Below the pieces are notes generated by a model. That model searched no databases and was not told where the DNA came from. It saw nothing but the letters and a program-made list of their open reading frames with translations. Positions 52,311 through 61,170 of a stretch of 64,000 nucleotides of DNA are shown in pieces. A program made the position numbers and the translations under genes. Numbering within the stretch: position 1 is the first letter of the stretch; the number at the start of each line of letters is the position of its first letter. This stretch comes from Chlorobaculum thiosulfatiphilum (GTDB taxonomy: Bacteria > Bacteroidota > Chlorobiia > Chlorobiales > Chlorobiaceae): the NCBI RefSeq assembly GCF_006265165.1, contig NZ_VDCH01000001.1, positions 124,001-188,000 on the forward strand, read 5' to 3'.

Positions 52311-53115
52311 AAAACGCCCGGTCGAAGGCGCGGCGGTATTTCATGGCGATCTCATGCTCTTCGCCGAGAAGGCGAAAAATGGCGATGCATGCCTTGCGCG
52401 AGCCGTCGCCGTCGTAATAGCGATCATCACGCAAAACCGCGATGAATCGGTCGAGCGCGCTGTCGAGATCTCCCTTTCGCAGGCTTTCGACCGCCGCGAC
52501 GTATACCTCGCGACTTTCTCCTTCGGGAAGCACCGAGGCTGGGCGAAGCAGCAGGGCGCCGAGAGTTCGCGCCGCCTCGCTCAGGTCGGCGTAATCCGGC
52601 TCCGCTTCGAGCGGCTCGGCAAGCCGGAGCGCCTCTTCGGGACGCGAAAACAGAATCAGCCTCACCAGCATGGCTGCGGCTTTCCGGTTCTCCGGCTCCT
52701 CGGCCAGCACACCATCAAGCAGGCTGATCGCGGCAGAATCGTTGCCCGCAGCGATCTCGGCGGCGGCGCGCTCTACATCCTCGGCCCACGGGCTTGGCAG
52801 CGCTTTCGAGAGCCACTGCTCGATCTGATGCTCCGGAAGCGCTCCGGTGAACTCGTCGATCACCTCGCCGTTCGAAAACAGCTTCACATTGGGAATGCCC
52901 CTGATGCCGTATTGCGCCGAAATCTCGGGGAATTCTTCGGTATTGACCTTCACGAGCGCCCATTTCCCAGCGTAACGCTCCGCAAGCCGTTCAAGCACTG
53001 GAGCGAGAATCCGGCACGGGCCGCACCACGAAGCCCAAAAATCGACGAGAACCGGAATGGTTTTACTCAGTTCTATGACATCAGTCTGAAAATCAAACGG
53101 AGTACTGCTTTGCAT
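52309..53115 (-). CDS. Thioredoxin-TPR protein, CnoX/YbbN-like
   Basis: A 268-residue cytoplasmic protein with a thioredoxin domain (PVLVDFWASWCGPCRILAPV, then LERLAERY, active site WCGPC) and a C-terminal TPR-like region (EIAAGNDSAAISLLDGVLAE; ESLRKGDLDSALDRFIAVLR). CnoX is a chaperedoxin that protects proteins from overoxidation and hands them to GroEL; unlike E. coli CnoX (SQHC), this one keeps a classical CGPC, so it should be redox-active. The ATG at 53115 gives the normal start; the upstream frame is non-homologous. Confidence 0.9.
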   Translation of the reverse strand: MQSSTPFDFQTDVIELSKTIPVLVDFWASWCGPCRILAPVLERLAERYAGKWALVKVNTEEFPEISAQYGIRGIPNVKLFSNGEVIDEFTGALPEHQIEQWLSKALPSPWAEDVERAAAEIAAGNDSAAISLLDGVLAEEPENRKAAAMLVRLILFSRPEEALRLAEPLEAEPDYADLSEAARTLGALLLRPASVLPEGESREVYVAAVESLRKGDLDSALDRFIAVLRDDRYYDGDGSRKACIAIFRLLGEEHEIAMKYRRAFDRAF

Positions 53116-53417
53116 GGATATGAATATTTTCGTTGATAACCGGCCTGGGACTCCATCTCCGGTAAAAAGCTGAAAGGATAAGTAATGGCGTAGTATAAAC
53201 CGTACAGCCGAGAACACCAATTTTATCGCCCCCGAAATTCACCGGCTACCCATCCCATGCAACGATGCCAAATGAACCAAGTGCTATCTACAAGGAAAAT
53301 GGGGAATATTACATCAATAATTACTTTTGGAATCCTTACAAATTAATGGTTAAATTCGTTTCTATGTAGTACCGCGACCTCATGATCTGGTTCATCAACC
53401 TTTTACCTCCACTATCA
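53116..53417. other. Divergent intergenic region
   Basis: About 300 bases between the divergent thioredoxin-like and OMP genes. It is AT-rich towards 53320-53360 (promoter-like TTACAAATTAATGGTTAAAT). I see no gene. Confidence 0.45.
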
Positions 53418-54101
53418 ATGAAACCAACAGTCTTGAAACAAATGTTTCTGCCGGCACTACTGGCAATCGGCATGAGCGCTCCCGCAGCGGCATTTGCCGG
53501 TACCGGAGATATCGCGCTCGGCGTCAAAGGCGGTACCGCCGGTATCGGTGGCGAAGTCACCATCGGCCTCATCGACAATCTCAATTTCCGGACGGGCTAC
53601 AACTTCTTCGACTACGACGGAAACGCCACGGAAAGCGACATCGATTACGATTACAAGCTCAAACTCCGCTCCATGCCGTTGCTGGTCGATCTGCATCCCT
53701 TCGGCGGCGGCTTCAGGGTAACATCAGGTATTTTCCTGAACCACAACGAAGTTACCGGCACGGCCCAGCCGACAGGCACAACGATTGATATTGGCGGAAC
53801 GGATTACCCTGTAGCCGGTGTCGGAACTCTCGATGCAAAAATCGATTTCAGGAAAACGGCGCCATATCTGGGCATCGGCTGGGGCAACGCCGTTGACGGC
53901 GGCAGTCCCCTTTCACTCTCGTTAGACATCGGCGTCATGTTCCAGGGCACACCGAAAGTCTCGCTTGATGCGACCGGTGCTCTCGCATCGAATCCGGCAT
54001 TCCAAGACAGCCTCGACAAGGAAATCGCAGACTTCAAGGATGACATCGAGAACCTCAAGTACTACCCGATCATCTCTCTCGGTATTGCGTACAAGTTCTG
54101 A
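53418..54101 (+). CDS. Outer-membrane beta-barrel protein
   Basis: A 227-residue protein with a signal peptide (MKPTVLKQMFLPALLAIGMS, then APAAAFA) and a mature part with alternating hydrophobic/hydrophilic strands: IALGVKGGTAGIGGEVTIGL, LNFRTGYNFFDY, YKLKLRSMPLLVDLHPFGGG. It ends in YPIISLGIAYKF, with the terminal Phe needed for outer-membrane assembly. It resembles a small Ail/OmpA-like barrel of unknown function in Chlorobi. The ATG at 53418 begins the signal peptide; the ATG at 53382 would add 12 residues. Confidence 0.82.
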   Translation: MKPTVLKQMFLPALLAIGMSAPAAAFAGTGDIALGVKGGTAGIGGEVTIGLIDNLNFRTGYNFFDYDGNATESDIDYDYKLKLRSMPLLVDLHPFGGGFRVTSGIFLNHNEVTGTAQPTGTTIDIGGTDYPVAGVGTLDAKIDFRKTAPYLGIGWGNAVDGGSPLSLSLDIGVMFQGTPKVSLDATGALASNPAFQDSLDKEIADFKDDIENLKYYPIISLGIAYKF

Positions 54102-54122
54102 CCTCGTTTTTCCCATTCAAAA

Positions 54123-54157
54123 AAGCAAGGCTGATCACTGATAATCAGCCTTGCTCC
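54123..54157 (-). terminator. Terminator overlapping the end of the 59-residue gene
   Basis: AAGCAAGGCTGAT and ATCAGCCTTGC form a stem of 11 or more bp; on the minus strand it is followed by TTTTTT. The stop codon of the small gene is inside the stem. Confidence 0.75.
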
Positions 54158-54324
54158 TTGAGTTCCTTCGACGCTTTCCTGATATAACCGGAAGCATCTT
54201 CGAGATGCCGGAGCGCCTGGCGGATTTCATAATCGTCATCGGCATCGACCCTGGCGCGTTCAAGCCGTTTCCGGGCGTCCTCGATGGCATCGGCGGCAAG
54301 CTGGAGCGTTGAATTGACAGGCAT
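54145..54324 (-). CDS. Small helical protein of 59 residues
   Basis: Reading leftward gives MPVNSTLQLAADAIEDARKR, then LERARVDADDDYEIRQALRH, then LEDASGYIRKASKELKEQG. It is charged and probably a helical hairpin or coiled coil. AAGGGG nine bases before the ATG is a good ribosome-binding site, and codon use is like that of neighbours. I do not recognise the family. The stop codon lies in a terminator stem. Confidence 0.65.
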   Translation of the reverse strand: MPVNSTLQLAADAIEDARKRLERARVDADDDYEIRQALRHLEDASGYIRKASKELKEQG

Positions 54325-54520
54325 GACTTTTACCCCTTGACTGAATGGTTGACAAGAAACTTCCTTACCTTTTCAAGGTAAACAAGAAAATTCTTGCACT
54401 GCAATTGCGCGCCACGCTCTTTTCAGCACGACTCTTTCCATGAAAAGCAAAACTCTGAAGCCAGTCCGGGCGTTATGTCCGGACGATCCACTCCGATTTC
54501 AATCTTTCCGATAGTGACTT

Positions 54521-54994
54521 ATGAGATATTCCGTTCCGGCTTTTTTACTTTTTTCGCTCTTTGCCACGCCATCCATCACGCTGGCGGACAATGGCTCCGC
54601 TGGCAGAATCGAGGTGCTGATAGACAACGTGCGAAGCGCCAATGGCGTTGTGGGCGTTGCGCTGTTCAACGCCAAAAAGGGATTCCCCGATAAAAGCTCG
54701 CTGGCTATCGAAGGACGAAGCGTTGCTGCCGGAAAGCGTTGCAAGGCGATCTTCGAAAATGTGCCCTATGGCATTTACGCCGTCAGCGTACTGCACGACG
54801 AGAACGGCAACGGCAAAATGGACAAGGGACTTCTCGGCATTCCGAAAGAGGGATTCGGCGTCTCGAACAACCCGGAAATCAAAATGGGGCCACCCTCTTT
54901 TTCCGAGTCGCGCTTCGATCTCAAAAGCAAGGAGCTGACCCTGAAGATCGACATGAAGTACCTCCGCAAACCCGTCGCTCAGGAGCGGAAATAA
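54521..54994 (+). CDS. DUF2141 family exported protein
   Basis: A 157-residue protein with signal MRYSVPAFLLFSLFATPSIT (then LA) and the DUF2141 pattern IEVLIDNVRSANGVVGVALF, VPYGIYAVSVLHDENGNGKM and LGIPKEGFGVSNNPEIKMGP, then PSFSESRF. The fold is a transthyretin-like beta sandwich with a conserved HDENGN loop, which may bind calcium. Function unknown; secreted or periplasmic. Confidence 0.88.
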   Translation: MRYSVPAFLLFSLFATPSITLADNGSAGRIEVLIDNVRSANGVVGVALFNAKKGFPDKSSLAIEGRSVAAGKRCKAIFENVPYGIYAVSVLHDENGNGKMDKGLLGIPKEGFGVSNNPEIKMGPPSFSESRFDLKSKELTLKIDMKYLRKPVAQERK

Positions 54995-55216
54995 ACCCTG
55001 CGACGCATGAAAAGCATCCTCGAATTTCCTTCATTCATGTAGTTTTCACACCCTTTCTTACCCATACGTGTCACTTCAGGATCATCAGGCTATCGGCAAA
55101 ACATGGGGTAAACGTTTATTTCAGAATACCTTGATACGATAGCGACCCTGAGTTGGCACGGTTATTGATGGTATAATCATGAGACAGCAGTACTATTCCA
55201 CAAAACAGGACTAATT

Positions 55217-56149
55217 ATGACCGACTTTAAAACCATATATGGCGAGCTTCGCGGCGTCGAGTTCAGAACACTGTATTCAAACGGCAAAACCGACGGCTGC
55301 CTCGTGCGGGAGGAGAACATCCTCAGCACCCCTTACGGCGATCTGATTCCGCAGTTCGAGGCAGAGGACATGGGACGCCGCCACCTCAAGCCGTTCTATT
55401 TTTACAAAAGCGGCGCTATCAAATCGGTGCCGCTGCAAACGCAGACGCTGCTCCGTACGCCGGTCGGCGGCGTTCCCGCCGAGCTGGTCACCTTTTACGA
55501 ATCGGGAGCGCTCAAGCGGCTCTTTCCGCTCGACGGCAAGCTCAGCGGGTTCTGGACGGCAAAGAACGAATTCGCGCTGGCCGAGGAGCTGACGGTCGAA
55601 TCGCCGCTCGGCAGCCTGCGGGCGAAGTTCATCGCCCTGCAATTTTTTGAAAGCGGCGCGCTCAAAAGCCTCACCCTGTGGCCCGGCGAGTTCCTGACCC
55701 TCTCGACGCCGGCGGGGCAGATTCGGGTTCGCACCGGCATCGCCTTCTATGAAAACGGCGCGATCCGCTCGCTTGAACCGGCGGGCGTGGTCAAGGTCGA
55801 AACCCCGATTGGCGCGCTGACGGCGTACGACAACGACCCGCAGGGCATCCACGGCGACCTGAATTCATTGCAGTTCAGCCCGGAGGGAGACGTGATGGCG
55901 CTCAAAACGGTGTCGGAAGAGATCACGGTAATCGACCAGCTCGGCAATCCGCACCTGTTCGCGCCGTGGCTCAAGGACAACCCGTGCGGCCATGAACGCA
56001 AGGTGGTGGTGCCGCTGAAGGTGCGCTTCAGCAAGGGTCGAATCATCTTCGACGACCGGCAGGAGTCGTTCAGCATGGAACAGTGCCAGGTGGAGATCAG
56101 AGCGTTCGACCGCAAGGCTGGCGATCCGGCCTACTCCTGCGCGGGCTGA
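55217..56149 (+). CDS. MORN/YwqK-like repeat protein, unknown
   Basis: A 310-residue protein with at least five copies of a motif YFYKSGAIKSVPLQTQTLL / TFYESGALKRLFPL / QFFESGALKSLTLWPGE / AFYENGAIRSLEPAG / QFSPEGDVMALKT, spaced about 35-40 residues, each followed by a TP(V/I/A)G-type hairpin. This is like MORN or YwqK-type repeats. There is no signal peptide. Known proteins with such repeats include toxin-system antitoxins, but no toxin is nearby. Its stop end overlaps the convergent flavoprotein gene by 19 bases. Confidence 0.65.
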   Translation: MTDFKTIYGELRGVEFRTLYSNGKTDGCLVREENILSTPYGDLIPQFEAEDMGRRHLKPFYFYKSGAIKSVPLQTQTLLRTPVGGVPAELVTFYESGALKRLFPLDGKLSGFWTAKNEFALAEELTVESPLGSLRAKFIALQFFESGALKSLTLWPGEFLTLSTPAGQIRVRTGIAFYENGAIRSLEPAGVVKVETPIGALTAYDNDPQGIHGDLNSLQFSPEGDVMALKTVSEEITVIDQLGNPHLFAPWLKDNPCGHERKVVVPLKVRFSKGRIIFDDRQESFSMEQCQVEIRAFDRKAGDPAYSCAG

Positions 56150-57498
56150 GGGTTGCGATTTTCGATGAGCGAGCGGGCGGCGTGAGTTCCGGCCAGCCAG
56201 CCGGTGGAGAATGCCGCTTGCAGGTTGAAGCCGCCGACCTCGCCCGCGTAATCGAGCAGTTCGCCGCAGCAGTAAAGACGCGGATGGATTTTCGACTGCA
56301 TGGTTTTGGGATCGATTTCCCCCAGCGCAACGCCGCCCGCCGACACCTCCGCCCGGTCGAGCGGCACCTTCTTCACCGCGCCGAGCGCGAGGCGCTTCAG
56401 CGCCGAGACGAGGCCAAGCCGTTGCGCTTTCGTCAGGCCGCTCATCGTCACCTCGCGATCGATGCCCGCCTGCCGCAGAATCTCGTCGGCAAAGGCGTTG
56501 GGAATGGTCTCCGCTGCGGATGAAGCGTCAGGCGCATCGAAACGCTCCGGCGCAAGCGGGCAGCGCTGGAGGAAAGTGCGCACCTGGCGCGGGCCGTGGC
56601 GGGCCGCTTCTTCGAGGATGAAGGCCGAAAGCTTGCTCGCCTCGTGACCAGGAAAAAGATCGACGGCAATCGCGACAGCCTTGCCGGAAGCGTGAAATCC
56701 GGCCACCGAGCGGGAGAGCGAGAGGCACGCCGGCCCCGAAATCCCCCGGTGGCTGATGAGCACATCGCCCCGGCGCGAGTCGGTCGCGCCATCCGCGCTC
56801 GCCACGAGCAGAATGTTGCGCAGCGTGATGCCCACGAGTTCGGGCCTCGGTTGCGCGATGAAAAAGAGCGGCGCGAGCGCGGGCATGACCGGCGCGATCG
56901 AGTGCCTCACGGCAGCGGCGAGGCGATTGCCGTCGCCCGTCGTTCCGGCGGAGCCCCACGACGCTCCACCCGTGGCGAGAATCACCGCATCGGCCTCGAA
57001 GCGACGCTCCCCCGCCTGGACGACGAAGCCCGATGCGCCGCATTCGAGCCGCTCCACCCTCGCGTTGGTGACGAGCGTGACGGCGCTCTCTTCGACCATG
57101 CGCCGCAAGAGGTCGAGCACCTCGCCCGCCCTGCCGGAAACCGGAAACACCCGCCCATCCGCTCGCGCCTCGGTCTTGAGGCCGTAGCGCCCGAACAGCT
57201 CCAGCAGATCGGCATTGCTGAACCGGTGGATGGCGTGTCGCAGAAACCGCTGCTCGTTTTTTCGGAGGAACCCTTTTTCGAGCAGGTTTTTTACGTCCGC
57301 TTCGTGCGTGAGGTTGCAGTGCCCGCCGCCAGAAATCGCGATCTTGTTGCCGGGCTTCGGGTTGCGTTCGAGCAACACGATGCGGAGCCGCTCGTCGGCA
57401 ACGCCAAGCTCGCGAGCGGCTCGCCTGGCTGAAATGGCAGCCAGCATCCCGGAGGCTCCCGCCCCGGCGATGAGCAACGTTGGAGGAATACAGTTCAT
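56131..57498 (-). CDS. HI0933/BaiN-family flavoprotein
   Basis: A 455-residue FAD protein of the HI0933 (YhiN/BaiN) family. It shows the FAD motif LLIAGAGASGMLAAISA, then NPKPGNKIAISGGGHCNLTH, the RADGRVFPVSGRAGEVLDLL insert and the C-terminal GGVALGEIDPKTMQSKIHPR, then LYCCGELLDYAGEVGGFNLQ. Members are presumed oxidoreductases; BaiN is a bile-acid reductase, which is not a likely role here. The ATG at 57498 is preferred; a TTG at 57519 is the only longer start. Confidence 0.9.
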   Translation of the reverse strand: MNCIPPTLLIAGAGASGMLAAISARRAARELGVADERLRIVLLERNPKPGNKIAISGGGHCNLTHEADVKNLLEKGFLRKNEQRFLRHAIHRFSNADLLELFGRYGLKTEARADGRVFPVSGRAGEVLDLLRRMVEESAVTLVTNARVERLECGASGFVVQAGERRFEADAVILATGGASWGSAGTTGDGNRLAAAVRHSIAPVMPALAPLFFIAQPRPELVGITLRNILLVASADGATDSRRGDVLISHRGISGPACLSLSRSVAGFHASGKAVAIAVDLFPGHEASKLSAFILEEAARHGPRQVRTFLQRCPLAPERFDAPDASSAAETIPNAFADEILRQAGIDREVTMSGLTKAQRLGLVSALKRLALGAVKKVPLDRAEVSAGGVALGEIDPKTMQSKIHPRLYCCGELLDYAGEVGGFNLQAAFSTGWLAGTHAARSLIENRNPQPAQE

Positions 57499-57525
57499 TG
57501 AAGGTTTGGCATAATTCAAGAATGG

Positions 57526-57563
57526 GACAAATAGGTCTTATGGGTCGTAGAGGACTTATGGGA
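57526..57563. repeat. TATAGG-type dispersed repeat
   Basis: AAATAGGTCTTATGGGTCGT followed by AGAGGACTTATGGG. Paired with the ATTCAT cluster at 57598-57635. Confidence 0.65.
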
Positions 57564-57597
57564 GAAGAATGAAAGAAGATTTTCCGTTCTTTTTTCT

Positions 57598-57635
57598 CTT
57601 CAATTCATAATTCATCACTCATAATTCATAATTCC
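57598..57635. repeat. ATTCATAATTC tandem repeat
   Basis: TTCAATTCATAATTCATCAC and on: three units, ending at the stop of the adaptor gene. Confidence 0.75.
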
Positions 57636-58805
57636 TTATTCGCCTTTGGCGGCCACGCGCATTCCGGGTTCCAGTTCGTTCGGGGGGTGAGTCACCACCC
57701 GCTCGCCTTCGCGGAGTCCGCCGAGCACTTCGGCCAGGTCGGTTCCGCGCATACCGATCTTCACCTTGCGCACTTTGGCGCGACCTCCGTCGATAACGAA
57801 GAGTTCCCAGCCGCCGTCGCCTCTGAAAAGGGCGCTGACCGGCACCCGCAGCACACGAGCGGCCTGGCTCGTCACAATTCTCGCCTGAATGCGGAAGTTG
57901 TCGCCAAGGCGCGGTTCGGGCTTTTCGAGCATGGCGATAATGTTGACCCGCTTCTCCTCGATGCCGAGCGCGGAGACCTTGGTGAAGGCTGCCGGTTCGA
58001 TCCGTTTCACCACTCCGGCCAGCGCTCCCGTGCCGCCCCAGTCTTCGAGCCAGACGCGGTCTCCCGGCCTGACCCGCACGGCGTCCGAAGAGAGCACGTC
58101 GATGACCACTTCGAGCAGCCCCGGGTTGCCGATCTCGAAGAGCGGCGTTCCGGCGGGCACGACGCGCTCGTTCTTTTCGAGAATCCGCAGCACCTTGCCA
58201 TCGACCGGCGAGCGCACATCGACAGCTTTCTTTGCGATTCCGGCATCGATGCGGGCTTCCGCCGCCGAGGCCTGCAACCGCGCCGCCCGGACGGCAGCCG
58301 TCGCCGCCCGCGTCTCTTTGTCGAGCACCGAAGCCTCTTCGGTGGCCAGCTCGCTACTCTCCTTCGACACCGCGCCTTCGCGGTAGAGCCGCTCGTAGCG
58401 CCCGGCCTTCAGGCGGGCCTGGGCGAACCGCACCGAGGCTTCGTGCTGCCGCGCCAGCGCCTCGCTCGCCGACGCCGAGGCCGATCCGGCCTGCGCCGCC
58501 GATTCGCGATACTCCCGCGCATTCTGGTCGGGCGGCAGAATTGCGGCCACCGTCATGCCCGCCCGGACGCTGTCGCCCTCAACCAGTTTGCTCCGCAGCA
58601 CCTTGCCGTTGACCGGAGCCGAAACGGTGAATCGGTCGATCACTCTCGTGATTCCCTCGTCTTCGACGGAGACCTCCAGCGGTCCGTAGCTCGCCACGCC
58701 CGCATCGACCGGCAGCGGCGCGGGCCGGAGCACCAGAAACAGCAAGGCAATCACGGCGATGGACGACACGGCGACGATGCGCTGCGTTTTACTCAGTGGT
58801 TTCAT
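57636..58805 (-). CDS. Periplasmic adaptor (HlyD/MacA-type) subunit
   Basis: A 389-residue membrane-fusion protein that links an inner-membrane ABC or RND pump to an outer-membrane channel. N-terminal anchor (RIVAVSSIAVIALLFLVLRP), lipoyl half FTVSAPVNGKVLRSKLVEGD, an Ala-rich coiled-coil hairpin (about 105-185), the second lipoyl half VRSPVDGKVLRILEKNERVV, then beta-barrel and membrane-proximal domains. It starts one base after the permease stop (TGATATG), so the two are coupled. Partner pump is the FtsX-like permease. Confidence 0.9.
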   Translation of the reverse strand: MKPLSKTQRIVAVSSIAVIALLFLVLRPAPLPVDAGVASYGPLEVSVEDEGITRVIDRFTVSAPVNGKVLRSKLVEGDSVRAGMTVAAILPPDQNAREYRESAAQAGSASASASEALARQHEASVRFAQARLKAGRYERLYREGAVSKESSELATEEASVLDKETRAATAAVRAARLQASAAEARIDAGIAKKAVDVRSPVDGKVLRILEKNERVVPAGTPLFEIGNPGLLEVVIDVLSSDAVRVRPGDRVWLEDWGGTGALAGVVKRIEPAAFTKVSALGIEEKRVNIIAMLEKPEPRLGDNFRIQARIVTSQAARVLRVPVSALFRGDGGWELFVIDGGRAKVRKVKIGMRGTDLAEVLGGLREGERVVTHPPNELEPGMRVAAKGE

Positions 58806-58806
58806 A

Positions 58807-61170
58807 TCACTCTCTTGTTTTCAGGACGGCGATCAGGTCGAGCGTCACGAGCTTCCTGCCGACAATCACTCCCGACACAATAGCAACCGTAACCAGAACC
58901 GCAAAGGCAAAAAGAAAGTTGGCGGGGGTGAAAACCAGCGGCAAACGGTAGAGTTCGGAGCTGAGCGCTTTTGCCAGCAGCGTCGAGAGCATGATGCCGA
59001 ACAGAAAGCCGAGCGGAATGGCCGCAGCGCAGAAAATCGCCTGCTCGCCGAGCAGAATCACCGCGATCTCGCGCTTGGTCATGCCGAGCACCCGCAGGCT
59101 CGAAAGCTCCCGCGCCCGCTCCGAGAGCGTGATGCGCGCGCCGTTGTAAATCATGGCGAACGCCAGCACGCAGGCGAACGAGGTCAGAATGAAGGTCGAG
59201 GTGTTCATGCTTTTGGCGATCATTTCGTCGAAGCTTTTCTTCAGCGCCTGCAACATCATGATCCCGGCCACCCCCGGTGTGCGCTTGAACCGATCGTTCA
59301 GCTCCGCGCTCCGCGAAGCGTCGATCTTCAGCACACCCGCGCTCAACGCGCCACCATCTCCGGCGAGCCGGTTCAGCTCGTCGAGACGCAAATAGGCCGA
59401 CAGGCCGAGAATTTCGTCGATGGTTCCCGACACCGGCACATCGACGGAGCGGCGGGCGCCTTGCAGAAAATCGACACGCAGCACGTCGCCAGGCTTCACG
59501 CCAAGCAGGTCGGCGAGCGTTGTGGTCAGCAGCAATCCGTGCTCCGGCAAGCGCTGCGGGCGGTCGTGGGCGTCGATAAGCCGCTGCAAGCCATCGGTTT
59601 TCTGCAACCCTTTGATCGTCTGCCGCCGTGAACGGTAGCTGTTTGTCAAGCGCACCGGCTCCTCGCGGTAGTACTCCGCTTCGAGCACCCCCGGCATCGA
59701 GGCAAAGCTGTAAGCAGTCGAGGGCGGCATGGCGTCGTTGAAAATCACGGTGACATCCTCCCGGTGGCGCGAGCCGAACTCCACCTCGCTCATGCGCTCG
59801 ACCGAATCGAAGGTGTAGCGCCCGGCCACGAGGATAGCCACCGCGAGCGAGATCATCGTCACCGAGAGCGCCGATTTGAAAGGGTGGCGCTCGATGTTGC
59901 GCACAATGATGCGCACCGGCATCGAGAGGTGATGCGCTATGGGCGAGCGGTCGAGCAATCCGGGCCGGTAAACCGGCGGCGACTCCGGACGCATCGCCTC
60001 GGCGGGCGGCAGCTTCACGGCTCGCCGCGCCGCCATGAGCGCGCCGCCAACCGCCGCGCCAAAGCTCAGGAGCACCGCGCCAAGCGCGTTCTCCATACGG
60101 AAAACGTACAGCAGCCTCGGAAAATTATAGACGTCGCCGTAGAGCTGCAACAGCGCCGAGCCGAGCCACGCGCCAAGCCCCGTGCCGACAATCACCCCCG
60201 CCACCGTCGGCGCGAGCGCGAAACCGAGCACGTGCAGCCCCACCTCCTCATCGCCGTAGCCGTTCGCCTTGAGCACGGCGATCTGCTCGCGCTGGGTGCT
60301 CACCAGCCGCTGAAGCACGATGTTGAGCAGGAACACCGCAACGGCGAGAAAAATCGTCGGCAAGACGGTGATCTCCATGCCGAGAATCCGGATCTCGTCG
60401 CCAATGAAGCGGTCGGAAAGCTGCTGGTCGCGCCCGTACGCGCCGAGCGAACCGTAACGCGAAAACATCCGGTCGAGCTGGCGAATCACCTCCTTTTCGG
60501 ACGCGCCGTGCGTGAGCGTCAGCGACAGATCGTTGAACGCGCCGCTCATATCGAGCGCCGATTCGAGCGCCTTTCGGCTCATCCAGAAGACGCCAAAGCG
60601 GCGGTTGTCGGGGAAAAAAGCGCCCGGCTGCACCTCGTAAATGTACTCCGGCGAAAGGCCGACGCCCACGATCAGGAGCCGCTTCCAGCGCCCGTTGATA
60701 ACCGCGCCGATATGATCTCCCGGCTTGAGCCGGTTGGCCTTCATGAAGGGCTTGCTCGCGACCACCTCCTCCGGCCTCGACGGATCGATCATCCGCCCCT
60801 CGGCGATGAAAACGCCGTTCAGCGCCGCCGCTCCCCGGTCGGGCAGGGAGACGAGCTGCGCCGTCGCCGGTTCGTCGAGGCCGGGCACGTCGAGGGTCAC
60901 GTTGGTCACGATGCGCGGCGCGACGGTCGCCACGCCCGGAATGCGCCGCACCGCTTCGAGCGTGAACTCCGGCGCGCGCTTGAGCTGCATGAAAAGGTCG
61001 GCGAACCGGAAGCGGCTGTAGTAGTCGGCCCTCGTCATTTCGAGCGAATACTTCACATTGCTCATCGAAACGAACATAGCGATGCCGCACGCCACCACCG
61101 CCGTGACGGCCAGCATCTGCCCCTTCATGTGCAGAAGGTCGCGCAGAAGTTTCCGGTTGAGCTGCCTCAT
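58807..61170 (-). CDS. ABC transporter permease with two FtsX domains
   Basis: A 787-residue inner-membrane protein with an N-terminal helix (about 18-38), a large periplasmic region, and two FtsX-type blocks: about 260-380 (AVFLLNIVLQRLVSTQREQI, then AVLKANGYGDEEVGLHVLGF) and 660-780 (YNGARITLSERARELSSLRV, then LGMTKREIAVILLGEQAIF). Such permeases move a lipid, a lipoprotein or a drug using a MacB/LolD-like ATPase. No ATPase gene is adjacent, although the adaptor is. The ATPase must be elsewhere or be shared. Confidence 0.9.
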   Translation of the reverse strand: MRQLNRKLLRDLLHMKGQMLAVTAVVACGIAMFVSMSNVKYSLEMTRADYYSRFRFADLFMQLKRAPEFTLEAVRRIPGVATVAPRIVTNVTLDVPGLDEPATAQLVSLPDRGAAALNGVFIAEGRMIDPSRPEEVVASKPFMKANRLKPGDHIGAVINGRWKRLLIVGVGLSPEYIYEVQPGAFFPDNRRFGVFWMSRKALESALDMSGAFNDLSLTLTHGASEKEVIRQLDRMFSRYGSLGAYGRDQQLSDRFIGDEIRILGMEITVLPTIFLAVAVFLLNIVLQRLVSTQREQIAVLKANGYGDEEVGLHVLGFALAPTVAGVIVGTGLGAWLGSALLQLYGDVYNFPRLLYVFRMENALGAVLLSFGAAVGGALMAARRAVKLPPAEAMRPESPPVYRPGLLDRSPIAHHLSMPVRIIVRNIERHPFKSALSVTMISLAVAILVAGRYTFDSVERMSEVEFGSRHREDVTVIFNDAMPPSTAYSFASMPGVLEAEYYREEPVRLTNSYRSRRQTIKGLQKTDGLQRLIDAHDRPQRLPEHGLLLTTTLADLLGVKPGDVLRVDFLQGARRSVDVPVSGTIDEILGLSAYLRLDELNRLAGDGGALSAGVLKIDASRSAELNDRFKRTPGVAGIMMLQALKKSFDEMIAKSMNTSTFILTSFACVLAFAMIYNGARITLSERARELSSLRVLGMTKREIAVILLGEQAIFCAAAIPLGFLFGIMLSTLLAKALSSELYRLPLVFTPANFLFAFAVLVTVAIVSGVIVGRKLVTLDLIAVLKTRE

